From Bacillota bacterium (GTDB lineage Bacteria; Bacillota_A; Clostridia; Peptostreptococcales; Anaerovoracaceae), in the NCBI GenBank assembly GCA_017438085.1, contig JAFRWH010000144.1, forward strand, positions 1 through 7,633: a stretch of DNA of 7,633 bases, written 5' to 3'. A program made the position numbers and the translations under genes. Below the pieces are notes generated by a model. The model made no database searches. It saw only the letters and a list, made by a program, of their open reading frames with translations, and was not told the DNA's origin. This document shows, piece by piece, positions 1 to 5,838 of this stretch (position 1 is its first letter; each line of letters opens with the position of its first letter).

Positions 1-205
1 TAAGAGGAATGCTCTTGGCCTCAGCGGTAAAGATGTAGTCGTAGCTGTCTGCGGGGACCAGCTTCAGCAGCTCTCTTGCGCAGGCAACAGTAAGCTCAAC
101 ATCGCCGAAGCAGATGAATGCGCCGATGTAAAGATCGTCAGTAATTTTGCAGATAGGCAGTTCTCTGTGGAGCCCTGCAATATCGATAGGGTAAGTCTTA
201 GCCAT
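1..205 (-). CDS. phosphoribosyltransferase family protein, 5' part only
   Basis: This leftward gene starts at ATG 203-205 and runs off the window, leaving 68 residues. The N-terminus reads MAKTYPIDIAGLHRELPICK, followed by LYIGAFICFGDVELTVACARELL and, at about residues 57-68, a segment ending TAEAKSIPL. This pattern matches the clostridial type I phosphoribosyltransferases usually annotated as adenine phosphoribosyltransferase-like, cytosolic enzymes that join a purine base to PRPP. The PRPP-binding loop lies outside the window, so substrate choice cannot be judged. A GGAGG ribosome site (about 220-225) sits inside the end of the upstream hypB paralogue and only 8 nt separate that stop codon from this ATG, so it is very probably the last or a late gene of the hypB operon. 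A purine salvage role is inferred from the family. Confidence 0.75.
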   Translation of the reverse strand, partial: MAKTYPIDIAGLHRELPICKITDDLYIGAFICFGDVELTVACARELLKLVPADSYDYIFTAEAKSIPL

Positions 206-213
206 AGTTTAGT

Positions 214-870
214 TTAATTCCTCCATTCCCGGACCTGCTGCCTGAGCCATTCTTCCAGCTCGGACATGCCTTCTCCTGTTTTTGCGGATACAGGGAATAT
301 CTTGATCCTCGGATTTATGTTATATACTCTTTCCTTGAATTTTTCAATATCGAAACTGAAATAGGAGATCGCATCTATCTTGGCTATTACAAGAGCATCG
401 CTCTCGATGAACATGAGCGGGTACTTGAGAGGCTTGTCATCGCCCTCCTGGACTGAGGTAATCATAAGCTTTCTTCCGGAGCCGGTGTCGTATTCTGCGG
501 GGCAGATAAGATTCCCCACATTCTCCAGGAACACCAGATCCAGTCCGTCGTAGCCCATGGCGTGCAGCGCATTGGCGGTCATTCCGGCGTCCATGTGGCA
601 CATGCCATTGGTGTGAGCCTGAATGGCCACGGCGCCCAGAGCTTCGATGGTTTCTGCATCGACGGTGGAGTCGATATCGGCTTCCACAACACCTATCTTA
701 GTATCAGTCATGTCTTTGATGATGCGGGAGAGCAGGGTGGTCTTGCCGGAGCCTGCGGCGCTCATCAGGTTTATCATGAGAGTCCCTTTTTCCTTCATCT
801 CCTGACGGAGGGCATCCGCATCGCGGTCGTTGGACTCGGTTATGCTTTCTTCAAGTTTAATCAGCCTCAT
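214..870 (-). CDS. hypB: HypB paralogue, nickel-handling GTPase with altered G1 and G4 motifs
   Basis: This 218-residue SIMIBI-class GTPase is recognisably HypB, the cytosolic protein that delivers nickel during [NiFe]-hydrogenase maturation. Visible motifs are the P-loop at 37-44, ENVGNLICPAE at 116-126, EGDDKPLKYP at 142-151 and a SAK (G5) at 195-197. The metal residues of the family are present: adjacent Cys91-His92 in the GMCHMDA segment, and Cys123. Two nucleotide-binding motifs deviate. The P-loop reads SAAGSGKT, with Ser in place of the first Gly, and the guanine-specificity motif reads AKID at 163-166 where the family has NKxD. Reading the codons back (AGC at 760-762, GCC at 382-384) confirms both changes. 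The gene overlaps the upstream hypB by 14 nt and has an AGGAG site 8-9 nt before its ATG, which suggests translational coupling. It could be a weak GTPase or a partner subunit of the intact copy. Confidence 0.9.
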   Translation of the reverse strand: MRLIKLEESITESNDRDADALRQEMKEKGTLMINLMSAAGSGKTTLLSRIIKDMTDTKIGVVEADIDSTVDAETIEALGAVAIQAHTNGMCHMDAGMTANALHAMGYDGLDLVFLENVGNLICPAEYDTGSGRKLMITSVQEGDDKPLKYPLMFIESDALVIAKIDAISYFSFDIEKFKERVYNINPRIKIFPVSAKTGEGMSELEEWLRQQVREWRN

Positions 871-1537
871 ATTCAGCTCTCCTTTCGTCTATGGTCTTCT
901 CCAGCCAGCTGCAGAATTCGTCTATGCCTTCCTGCGTCTTGGCTGAGATCGGGAAGAACAGCGCTTTGGGGTTCAGGGCCAGTACGCGGGGCTTAAGGGC
1001 TTCAATGTCGAAATCGAAAGCCGGGGCGGCGTCGATCTTGTTGACCAGGATAACGTCACCGATGGTGAACATCAGCGGGTACTTGAGAGGCTTGTCGTCG
1101 CCTTCGGGAACGGAAAGCACCACCAGGCGCAGGTCTGCTCCGACTTCAAATTCTGCGGGGCACACCAGATTGCCTATGTTCTCCATGATCAGCAGATCCA
1201 GACCATCGATTCCCATGCGCTCCATGCCGCGGCTGGTCATATCAGCGTCCATGTGGCAGAGTCCGCCGGAGTGGAGCTGGATCACCTTGACGCCGGTGTC
1301 GGAGATGGTCTTTGCGTCCACATCGGACTCGACATCGGCCTCCATAACACCGATCTTGTACTTCTTTCCGAGTCTGTCGATGATGTGGAGCAGGGTGCTG
1401 GTCTTGCCGGCGCCGGGAGAGCCCATCAGGTTTATAAAGAAAGTCTTGTTTTTCCTAAGGAGCTCACGGGTCTGCTCGGCAACTGCATCGTTGCTGGCGA
1501 TGATCCTCTCCTTAGTTTCGAATATCTCGTAGCTCAT
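857..1537 (-). CDS. hypB: hydrogenase/nickel maturation GTPase HypB
   Basis: This 226-residue protein is a canonical HypB. It has the P-loop GSPGAGKT at 39-46, EADVESDVDAKTI at about 66-78, the metal pair Cys94-His95 in GGLCHMDAD, ENIGNLVCPAEF at 119-130 with Cys126, EGDDKPLKYP at 145-154, an intact NKID (G4) at 166-169 and SAK at 198-200. In the known family GTP drives dimerisation and nickel transfer from the Cys-His site. The N-terminus has no polyhistidine stretch or extra metal-binding CxxC motif, so it is the short form without nickel storage. The start ATG (1535-1537) is preceded by AAAGGAA (about 1543-1549). It is the first gene of an operon with a second HypB and a phosphoribosyltransferase. 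No hypA, hypC-F or hydrogenase gene is in the window, so the target enzyme is unknown; any nickel enzyme is possible. About half of aligned positions match the downstream paralogue by eye. Confidence 0.95.
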   Translation of the reverse strand: MSYEIFETKERIIASNDAVAEQTRELLRKNKTFFINLMGSPGAGKTSTLLHIIDRLGKKYKIGVMEADVESDVDAKTISDTGVKVIQLHSGGLCHMDADMTSRGMERMGIDGLDLLIMENIGNLVCPAEFEVGADLRLVVLSVPEGDDKPLKYPLMFTIGDVILVNKIDAAPAFDFDIEALKPRVLALNPKALFFPISAKTQEGIDEFCSWLEKTIDERRAEYEAD

Positions 1538-1574
1538 AACGGTTCCTTTCTGTACTAAATTTCTTTAACAATTA

Positions 1575-1603
1575 ATTTTACCATATAAAGAGCCAGGCCG
1601 CAA
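1575..1603 (-). promoter_or_regulatory. extended -10 promoter for the hypB operon
   Basis: Reading leftward, TTGCGG (1603-1598) is followed by a 17-base spacer ending in TGG and then TAAAAT (1580-1575), giving an extended -10 (TGnTAAAAT). The -35 matches the consensus only in TTG. Transcription would start near 1568, leaving a leader of about 30 nt, too short for a riboswitch. The -35 lies inside the hairpin at 1591-1613. Confidence 0.55.
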
Positions 1604-1613
1604 CGACCTGGCT
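1581..1613 (-). terminator. hairpin, probable terminator of the TraX-family gene
   Basis: AGCCAGG (1591-1597) pairs with CCTGGCT (1607-1613). On the leftward transcript the stem extends through a G·U and two G-C pairs to 10 bp with a UUG loop. It lies 44 bp beyond the TraX-family stop codon. The tail on the leftward transcript (CTTTATAT) is only moderately U-rich, so termination may be leaky. Confidence 0.45.
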
Positions 1614-1656
1614 GTATTTGAGATGTCAATATATATGCTCTATATATGCTCTGTGC

Positions 1657-2418
1657 CTATGCAATGCTGTGTTTTATTATGGCAATTATGGTCAGAAGTA
1701 TGGGATAGAAGAGGTAGAAGATAAGCTTGAAGCTGTTGCTGTTGGGGCCTCTTTTGCCGTTGTAGAGCCATATGGCGATCATGGCGGGAATGCTGGTGGA
1801 AATCTCGTTCAGAGCTATGCTCATGCCCCAGAAGCTGATGATTATGTGGGCATCGGTCTTCATGTAAAAGCTCAGGATGCCAAGGAAAACTGCCATAAAG
1901 AGCTTCGGGTAGGTGATCTTCTCAGAAATGTAGAATACCATCACTATCAGTATGCCGTAGCCGGACATTTCGAGGCTCAGGAGGCCGCCGATGCGCCATG
2001 CCAGCAGGCAGAGCAGTATCTCCGAGCCTATGGTGATGAAGAGGTTGTTGGTCTCCAGCCTTACGGTCTCGGCCAGGTAGATGCAAATGCCTCCGGCCAG
2101 CAGGGTAAAGAGCACGTTCTGGCTGTCGGTGTTCAGGAAGCTGCCGCTGACCATGTAGTTGAAGGGGATCTCGCTTATCATGGCGAAGATGAATATCCTT
2201 CGCAGGTACAGGTAGCGGTCCGAGCTCTTTTCGAATCCCTCGGCAAGCAGGAAGGCGAAGATCGGGAAGGCAAACCAGTTCAGGTACTCGAAGAACTCCG
2301 GTCCCACGCCAAGATACACCCTGATATAGCAGGCAATGGTGGCCAGTATGGCCATCAGCCTCAGGATGAAGGAGTTTATGCCGAAGGCTTCGGTTTTCTG
2401 AAGATTTGGTTTTGCCAT
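1657..2418 (-). CDS. TraX-family multi-pass membrane protein
   Basis: This is a 253-residue hydrophobic protein with about seven to nine membrane segments. It matches the TraX family (named for the F-plasmid pilin N-acetyltransferase, but common in Firmicutes chromosomes): FPIFAFLLAEGF at 51-62, SEIPFN at 82-87, QNVLFT at 100-105, SGYGILIV at 152-159 and YNGKRG at 219-224. From my recollection of the family, two features are missing. The Asp-His that usually follows the first helix is Cys30-Tyr31, and the His of the C-terminal YPxH segment is replaced (YPILL at 238-242). I chose ATG 2416-2418. The frame is open to a TTG at 2478, but that codon has no ribosome site and lies about 9 nt from the predicted transcription start. 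No conjugation gene is nearby, so a role in pilin modification is not supported. Likely function: membrane acyltransferase or a descendant of one. Confidence 0.8.
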   Translation of the reverse strand: MAKPNLQKTEAFGINSFILRLMAILATIACYIRVYLGVGPEFFEYLNWFAFPIFAFLLAEGFEKSSDRYLYLRRIFIFAMISEIPFNYMVSGSFLNTDSQNVLFTLLAGGICIYLAETVRLETNNLFITIGSEILLCLLAWRIGGLLSLEMSGYGILIVMVFYISEKITYPKLFMAVFLGILSFYMKTDAHIIISFWGMSIALNEISTSIPAMIAIWLYNGKRGPNSNSFKLIFYLFYPILLTIIAIIKHSIA

Positions 2419-2473
2419 CGTTATCTGAGGGAGCTGTGCCTGAGAATTGATCTTCCCGGCGCAGTCCAAAAAA

Positions 2474-2512
2474 AGCAATAAAAAAGCTGCAGTTAGTATA
2501 CCACAGCTTTTT
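2474..2512 (-). terminator. intrinsic terminator of asnA
   Basis: AAAAAGCTG (2512-2504, leftward) pairs perfectly over 9 bp with CAGCTTTTT (2489-2481) around a 14-nt loop, and the T-run extends to six before ATT. It begins 12 bp after the asnA stop codon. The A/T ends make it potentially bidirectional, but no rightward gene ends here. Confidence 0.75.
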
Positions 2513-2522
2513 GAAAAATCAA
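2495..2522 (-). promoter_or_regulatory. extended -10 promoter for the TraX-family gene, inside the asnA terminator
   Basis: Reading leftward, TTGATT (2522-2517) is followed by a 16-base spacer ending in TGG and then TATACT (2500-2495), an extended -10 only one base off consensus in the hexamer. The -10 occupies the loop of the asnA terminator and the -35 abuts the asnA stop codon. The start would be near 2488, which argues for the ATG at 2418 as the TraX start. Confidence 0.6.
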
Positions 2523-2523
2523 A

Positions 2524-3537
2524 CTACAGAATATTGATGCCGGCTTCCCTGCAGGCCTGTCTGGTCTCCTCGTCCCACACTGCGGACTGTACCTCGCCGA
2601 TGTGAGCGCAGCCCATCAGCAGCATGCAAAGGCGGCTCTGGCCTATGCCTCCGCCTATGGTGTAGGGCAGCTCGCCTGCCAGCAGCACCTTGTGGAAGGG
2701 CAGCTCCCGGCGGTCATCGCAGCCGGCCAGGGTCAGCTGGCGGTCAAGAGATTCGGGTGACACGCGGATGCCCATGGAGGAGATCTCAATAACATCGTCC
2801 AGGATCTCGTTGTAGAAGAGAATGTCGCCGTTCAGCTCCCAGTCGTCGTAGTCCGGGGCTCTGCCGTCGTGGGGCTCGCCGTTGGAGAGCTTTCCGCCTA
2901 TCTTGCTCAGGAATACGGTGTGGTGCTCCTTTACAAGGGCGCCTTCTCTTTCCTTTGGAGTGAGATCCGGGTACATGTCCAGCAGCTCCTGAGAAGTTAT
3001 AAAGAACACATTTCTGTCCTTTGGTGTAAGCTCGTTGAGCTGGGGGAACTTAGCCCTGAGCTCCAGCTCGGTGTCGCAGATGGCGTTGACTATCTTCTCA
3101 ACGGTGTTGCGCAGATAGTAGAAATTGCGGTCCTCAGGACGGATGACCTTCTCCCAGTCCCACTGGTCCACATATACGGAGTGGAGATTGTCCAGGTCCT
3201 CATCTCTTCTGATAGCGTTCATATCGGTGTAAAGGCCGTTTCCAACGTAAAAATCGTAGATCTTAAGGGCGTGGCGCTTCCACTTTGCCAGAGACTGAAC
3301 TATCTGGCAGTGGCGGCCGTCCTCTTTGATCTCAAAATCCACCTTGCGCTCGTAGCCATTGAGGTCGTCGTTCAGACCGGTGGCGGCTTCGAGGAAGAGC
3401 GGGGCGGAGACTCGGGTGATGTTCAGCGCCTGGCTAAGATGCCGTTCGAAAATATTGTGAATAAGGCCGATAGCCTTCTGGGTCTCGTAATTGTTTAGCT
3501 TGGACTTGTAGTTTTCTGGTATAATAATGCTGCTCAT
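2524..3537 (-). CDS. asnA: aspartate-ammonia ligase (asparagine synthetase A)
   Basis: AsnA is a cytosolic enzyme that makes L-asparagine from L-aspartate, ammonia and ATP, releasing AMP and pyrophosphate. It is built on a class II aminoacyl-tRNA synthetase fold. The protein has 337 residues, close to the roughly 330 of E. coli AsnA, and appears complete. Family signatures are RVSAPLF at 42-48, QSLAKWKR at 81-88, the MNAIRRDE segment at 106-113, EISSMGIRV at 251-259 and the C-terminal GGGIGQSRLCM at 295-305, which belongs to the ATP-binding motif 3. The ATG (3535-3537) follows GAGGGAG (3550-3544) at good spacing. It is transcribed alone from its own promoter and ends at a strong terminator. 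A small hairpin lies in its leader. The window also holds a predicted aspartate exchanger, a possible supplier of the substrate. Identity is nearly certain. Confidence 0.97.
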   Translation of the reverse strand: MSSIIIPENYKSKLNNYETQKAIGLIHNIFERHLSQALNITRVSAPLFLEAATGLNDDLNGYERKVDFEIKEDGRHCQIVQSLAKWKRHALKIYDFYVGNGLYTDMNAIRRDEDLDNLHSVYVDQWDWEKVIRPEDRNFYYLRNTVEKIVNAICDTELELRAKFPQLNELTPKDRNVFFITSQELLDMYPDLTPKEREGALVKEHHTVFLSKIGGKLSNGEPHDGRAPDYDDWELNGDILFYNEILDDVIEISSMGIRVSPESLDRQLTLAGCDDRRELPFHKVLLAGELPYTIGGGIGQSRLCMLLMGCAHIGEVQSAVWDEETRQACREAGINIL

Positions 3538-3556
3538 GGTATGCTCCCTCTGGGCT

Positions 3557-3573
3557 GCAGGAATAGTTCCTGC
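3557..3573 (-). promoter_or_regulatory. perfect inverted repeat in the asnA leader
   Basis: GCAGGAA (3557-3563) and TTCCTGC (3567-3573) form a 7-bp dyad around 3 bases, between the predicted asnA start site and its ribosome site. It could be an operator or a small leader hairpin next to the Shine-Dalgarno sequence. No regulator is recognised. Confidence 0.4.
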
Positions 3574-3588
3574 GAAAAATATGGGTTT

Positions 3589-3617
3589 AGTTTAGCCCAT
3601 TAAAGTGCTTCACGCAA
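3589..3617 (-). promoter_or_regulatory. probable asnA promoter
   Basis: Reading leftward, TTGCGT (3617-3612), a 17-base spacer and TAAACT (3594-3589) fit a sigma-A type promoter with a weak -35. Start would be near 3582, giving a leader of about 45 nt. The flanking sequence ATGGGTTTAG...TAGCCCAT (3581-3600) is itself an imperfect dyad covering the -10. The region 3538-3672 is shared with the divergent glycosylase gene, whose possible -10 is TATAAA at 3639-3644 without a good -35. Confidence 0.45.
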
Positions 3618-3672
3618 GATTTTTATTGAATTCAGCGTATAAATATTGCCGGAAAGGAATAAACGTTCGGAT

Positions 3673-4518
3673 ATGATACTTACAAACGAAGACTTTTGCA
3701 TAGAAAAAATAGCAAAAAGCGGCCAGGTCTTCCGCATGAACAAAAGGGCTGACGGCTGGTGGCAGCTGGTGGCCATGGATCAGCTGCTGCTTCTGCGGGA
3801 GCCGGAAGGGGCCGAGCCGGAGGCCGACGGCTGCATCTACGGGGCTGAGCTTATGTGCAGCGAATACGAATACAACGGCTACTGGAAACGGTATTTCGAC
3901 ATGTTTTCTGACTACGCCGATTACCGGTCAGCTGTGGATCCGGAGGATCTTTTCCTTACCGAAGCTGCAGAATACGGCAGAGGCATACGCATACTTATGC
4001 AGGACCCCTGGGAGATGCTTATCACTTTTATAATCTCGCAGAGAAAGAACATCCCGGCCATAAAGTCCTGCGTGGAGGCTATTTGCAGAAAGTTCGGACG
4101 GCGCATAGAGGATGAAAATGCGGAAGGCGGATATTACTATGCTTTCCCGACGCCTGATGAGCTTGCCGGCGCATCGGAGGAGGAACTCCGGAGCTGTTCT
4201 CTGGGCTACAGGGCGCCATACATAAAAGCGACAGCATCGGAAATAGCAGGAGAGTATGATTTTGTCCTGGACAGCCTGCTTTTTGCGGAAAATGAAGACC
4301 TGCTGGAGGTGCTGAAGGGCTTCACCGGTGTGGGAACAAAGGTGGCAAACTGCATAAGCCTCTTCGGCTACCACAGGATAGATGCATTCCCTATAGATGT
4401 GTGGATCTCCAGAATACTGGAGGAGCATTATCCCAACGGTTTTCCGTTCGAGCGCTACAAGGGTTTTGCGGGGATAATGCAGCAGTACATGTTTTTCTAC
4501 GCAATATCTCACAAATAG
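3673..4518 (+). CDS. ogg: 8-oxoguanine DNA glycosylase/AP lyase, OGG1 type (HhH-GPD)
   Basis: This 281-residue base-excision repair enzyme removes 8-oxoguanine from DNA and cleaves at the abasic site. The N-terminal part (about 1-90, with SGQVFR at 16-21) is the OGG-type N-terminal domain. The HhH-GPD core follows, with ISQRKNI at 121-127, LGYRAPYI at 177-184, the helix-hairpin-helix GVGTKVANC at 219-227 and FPIDVW at 239-244. Lys223 in GVGxK matches the Schiff-base lysine of the bifunctional enzymes and Asp242 the catalytic aspartate, so it is not an AlkA-type monofunctional enzyme, although databases may name it DNA-3-methyladenine glycosylase 2 family. Human OGG1 has three Asn in the ISQ segment; here the first two are Arg-Lys. 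I chose ATG 3673-3675, about 15 nt after an AAAGG site. The TTG at 3646 has no ribosome site and would lie upstream of the likely transcription start. It is divergent from asnA. Confidence 0.9.
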   Translation: MILTNEDFCIEKIAKSGQVFRMNKRADGWWQLVAMDQLLLLREPEGAEPEADGCIYGAELMCSEYEYNGYWKRYFDMFSDYADYRSAVDPEDLFLTEAAEYGRGIRILMQDPWEMLITFIISQRKNIPAIKSCVEAICRKFGRRIEDENAEGGYYYAFPTPDELAGASEEELRSCSLGYRAPYIKATASEIAGEYDFVLDSLLFAENEDLLEVLKGFTGVGTKVANCISLFGYHRIDAFPIDVWISRILEEHYPNGFPFERYKGFAGIMQQYMFFYAISHK

Positions 4519-4520
4519 CC

Positions 4521-4553
4521 GAGGCTAACCTCTTTTAGCGATAGAAGCTATCG
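4521..4553 (+). other. two small hairpins after the glycosylase gene
   Basis: GAGG (4521-4524) and CCTC (4529-4532) make a 4-bp hairpin followed by four T, a weak terminator candidate. Next comes a perfect 6-bp dyad, CGATAG (4539-4544) and CTATCG (4548-4553), around AAG. The flanking TTTT and AAAA could lengthen this stem past a 2-base bulge, but no T-tail follows, so the second hairpin is not a standard terminator. Confidence 0.35.
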
Positions 4554-4565
4554 AAAAATATCAAC

Positions 4566-4579
4566 ATGCAAGCGTGCAT
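4566..4579. promoter_or_regulatory. ATGCA-TGCAT dyad upstream of the exchanger promoter
   Basis: ATGCA (4566-4570) and TGCAT (4575-4579) are a 5-bp inverted repeat around AGCG, centred about 47 bases before the predicted start site of the exchanger gene. A wider pair, TATCAA (4559-4564) and TTGATA (4590-4595), surrounds it. It could be an operator; no regulator can be named. Confidence 0.3.
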
Positions 4580-4604
4580 TATCTGCTCTTTGATAGTGCA
4601 AAAG

Positions 4605-4613
4605 TGATAAAAT
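4605..4613 (+). promoter_or_regulatory. extended -10 promoter for the exchanger gene
   Basis: TGA followed by TAAAAT (4608-4613) is an extended -10 with no good -35 at the standard distance (a TTGATA occurs but too close). Start would be near 4620, giving a leader of about 39 nt that contains the AGGAG site. Confidence 0.45.
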
Positions 4614-4658
4614 ATTCGGAGCAAATTATATTTTTTATTGTTCGACAGGAGCTTTAAA

Positions 4659-5792
4659 ATGTTATCAATCATCAAAAACCAGTATCTGCTGATCTTCCTC
4701 ATCAGCGCTATTGGTTATCTTATCGGCCGTATCGAGATCAAGGGTCTGTCTCTTGGCACCTCCGGCGTACTGCTGGTAGCTTTGGTGTTCGGTCACTTCG
4801 GACTGGTCACCCCCGGCGTCATCAAGACCTTCGGCCTCTGCATTTTCGTAGGCGCGGTAGGCGTAATTGCCGGCCCCGTGTTCTTCAAGAACTTCAAGAA
4901 GGGCGCTCTGCAGTACATCATCCTCGGTTTTGTGACCATCATAACCGGCGCACTGGTGTGCATCGCAGCCATCAAGCTGTTCAACATCCCCACAGGCCTT
5001 GCTTCCGGACTTATGACCGGCGCTCTCACCAGCACCCCGGGCCTTGCCGCTGCTCAGGAAGCTACCGGCGACCCCATGGCTGCAGTAGGCTACGGCATTG
5101 CTTATCCTTTCGGCGTTGTAGGCGTTGTACTCTTTGTACAGCTGCTGCCCAGGATCCTGAAGACTGACATCAAGGGCGAAATGGCTGACATGGTGAAGAT
5201 GTCCCAGGAGGCAGAAGCCAGCCAGAGCACTCATAATTTCCTGAACATCGAGCCCTCCGGATTCTTTGAATTCGCAGTGGTCATCGCCATCGGCGTTGCA
5301 ATCGGCCTCATCAAAGTGCCTCTCGGAAACGGCGCAAGCTTCTCCCTCGGCACCTCCGGCGGCCCGCTGATCGCAGGACTTATTATCGGCCACTTTGGCC
5401 ACATCGGACCCATCAACATGCGTCCGCCCAAGAACACCATGAACGTTATGAGAGAGTTCGGCCTCTGTATGTTCCTTGTAGGCGCAGGCACCGAAGCCGG
5501 CCAGGGATTCATTGATGTCCTGAAGGAATACGGCGCTTCTCTGTTCATCATCGGCGCATTCATGACCCTGATCCCCATGATCCTGGACCTTGTTCTTGCA
5601 AAGACTCTGATGAAGATGAAGACTCTGGATGCGCTTGGTTCCATCACCGGCGGCATGACTTCCACTCCGGCTCTGGGCACCCTTATCCAGGTTGCAGGAA
5701 ACGATGCTATCGCAGTAAGCTATGCAGCCACTTATCCCATTGCTCTGGTAATGGTGGTACTGGCAGCACAGTTCATAGGAGTGCTTCTGTAA
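4659..5792 (+). CDS. AspT/YidE-type membrane exchanger, short form without RCK domains
   Basis: This 377-residue, very hydrophobic protein is made of two homologous halves. Half one has SLGTSG at 31-36, GHFG at 45-48, FGLCIFVGAVG at 58-68, ALTSTPGL at 122-129 and AYPFGVVGVV at 148-157. Half two repeats these as SLGTSG at 229-234, GHFG at 244-247, FGLCMFLVGAG at 267-277, GMTSTPAL at 332-339 and TYPIALVMVV at 358-367. This is the duplication typical of the aspartate:alanine exchanger family (Asp-Al_Ex, YidE/YbjL/AspT), inner-membrane antiporters. AspT and YidE carry cytosolic TrkA-C (RCK) domains between the halves. Here the linker is only about 35 residues (168-200, hydrophilic), so such regulation is absent. 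The start ATG (4659-4661) has AGGAG (4647-4651) 7 nt upstream; an in-frame TTG at 4638 lacks a ribosome site. The substrate is inferred from the family only; another small organic acid is possible. Confidence 0.85.
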   Translation: MLSIIKNQYLLIFLISAIGYLIGRIEIKGLSLGTSGVLLVALVFGHFGLVTPGVIKTFGLCIFVGAVGVIAGPVFFKNFKKGALQYIILGFVTIITGALVCIAAIKLFNIPTGLASGLMTGALTSTPGLAAAQEATGDPMAAVGYGIAYPFGVVGVVLFVQLLPRILKTDIKGEMADMVKMSQEAEASQSTHNFLNIEPSGFFEFAVVIAIGVAIGLIKVPLGNGASFSLGTSGGPLIAGLIIGHFGHIGPINMRPPKNTMNVMREFGLCMFLVGAGTEAGQGFIDVLKEYGASLFIIGAFMTLIPMILDLVLAKTLMKMKTLDALGSITGGMTSTPALGTLIQVAGNDAIAVSYAATYPIALVMVVLAAQFIGVLL

Positions 5793-5807
5793 AAGATTTT
5801 GAGTATG

Positions 5808-5837
5808 AGCGGCTTCGAAAGAGGCCGCTTTTGATTT
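5808..5837 (+). terminator. strong intrinsic terminator with GAAA tetraloop
   Basis: A 9-bp stem (5808-5816 with 5821-5829, one G·U pair) closes a C(GAAA)G tetraloop and is followed by TTTTGATTT. It starts 15 bp after the exchanger stop codon and isolates the downstream repeat region from its transcript. Confidence 0.85.
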
Positions 5838-5838
5838 A

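Noticed and set aside
1538..1568. Nickel/cobalt riboswitch before hypB
   Set aside because: The predicted leader is about 30 nt, too short for any known metal riboswitch.
1618..2481. Long rightward frame opposite the TraX gene
   Set aside because: Its product is a low-complexity polar sequence typical of the antisense of a membrane protein; the leftward frame carries the TraX motifs.
3538..3645. T-box or other riboswitch before asnA
   Set aside because: The leader is only about 45 nt and contains no T-box sequence.
3646..3672. TTG start extending the glycosylase by nine residues
   Set aside because: It has no ribosome site and would lie at or upstream of the likely transcription start; the family usually begins close to the ATG at 3673.
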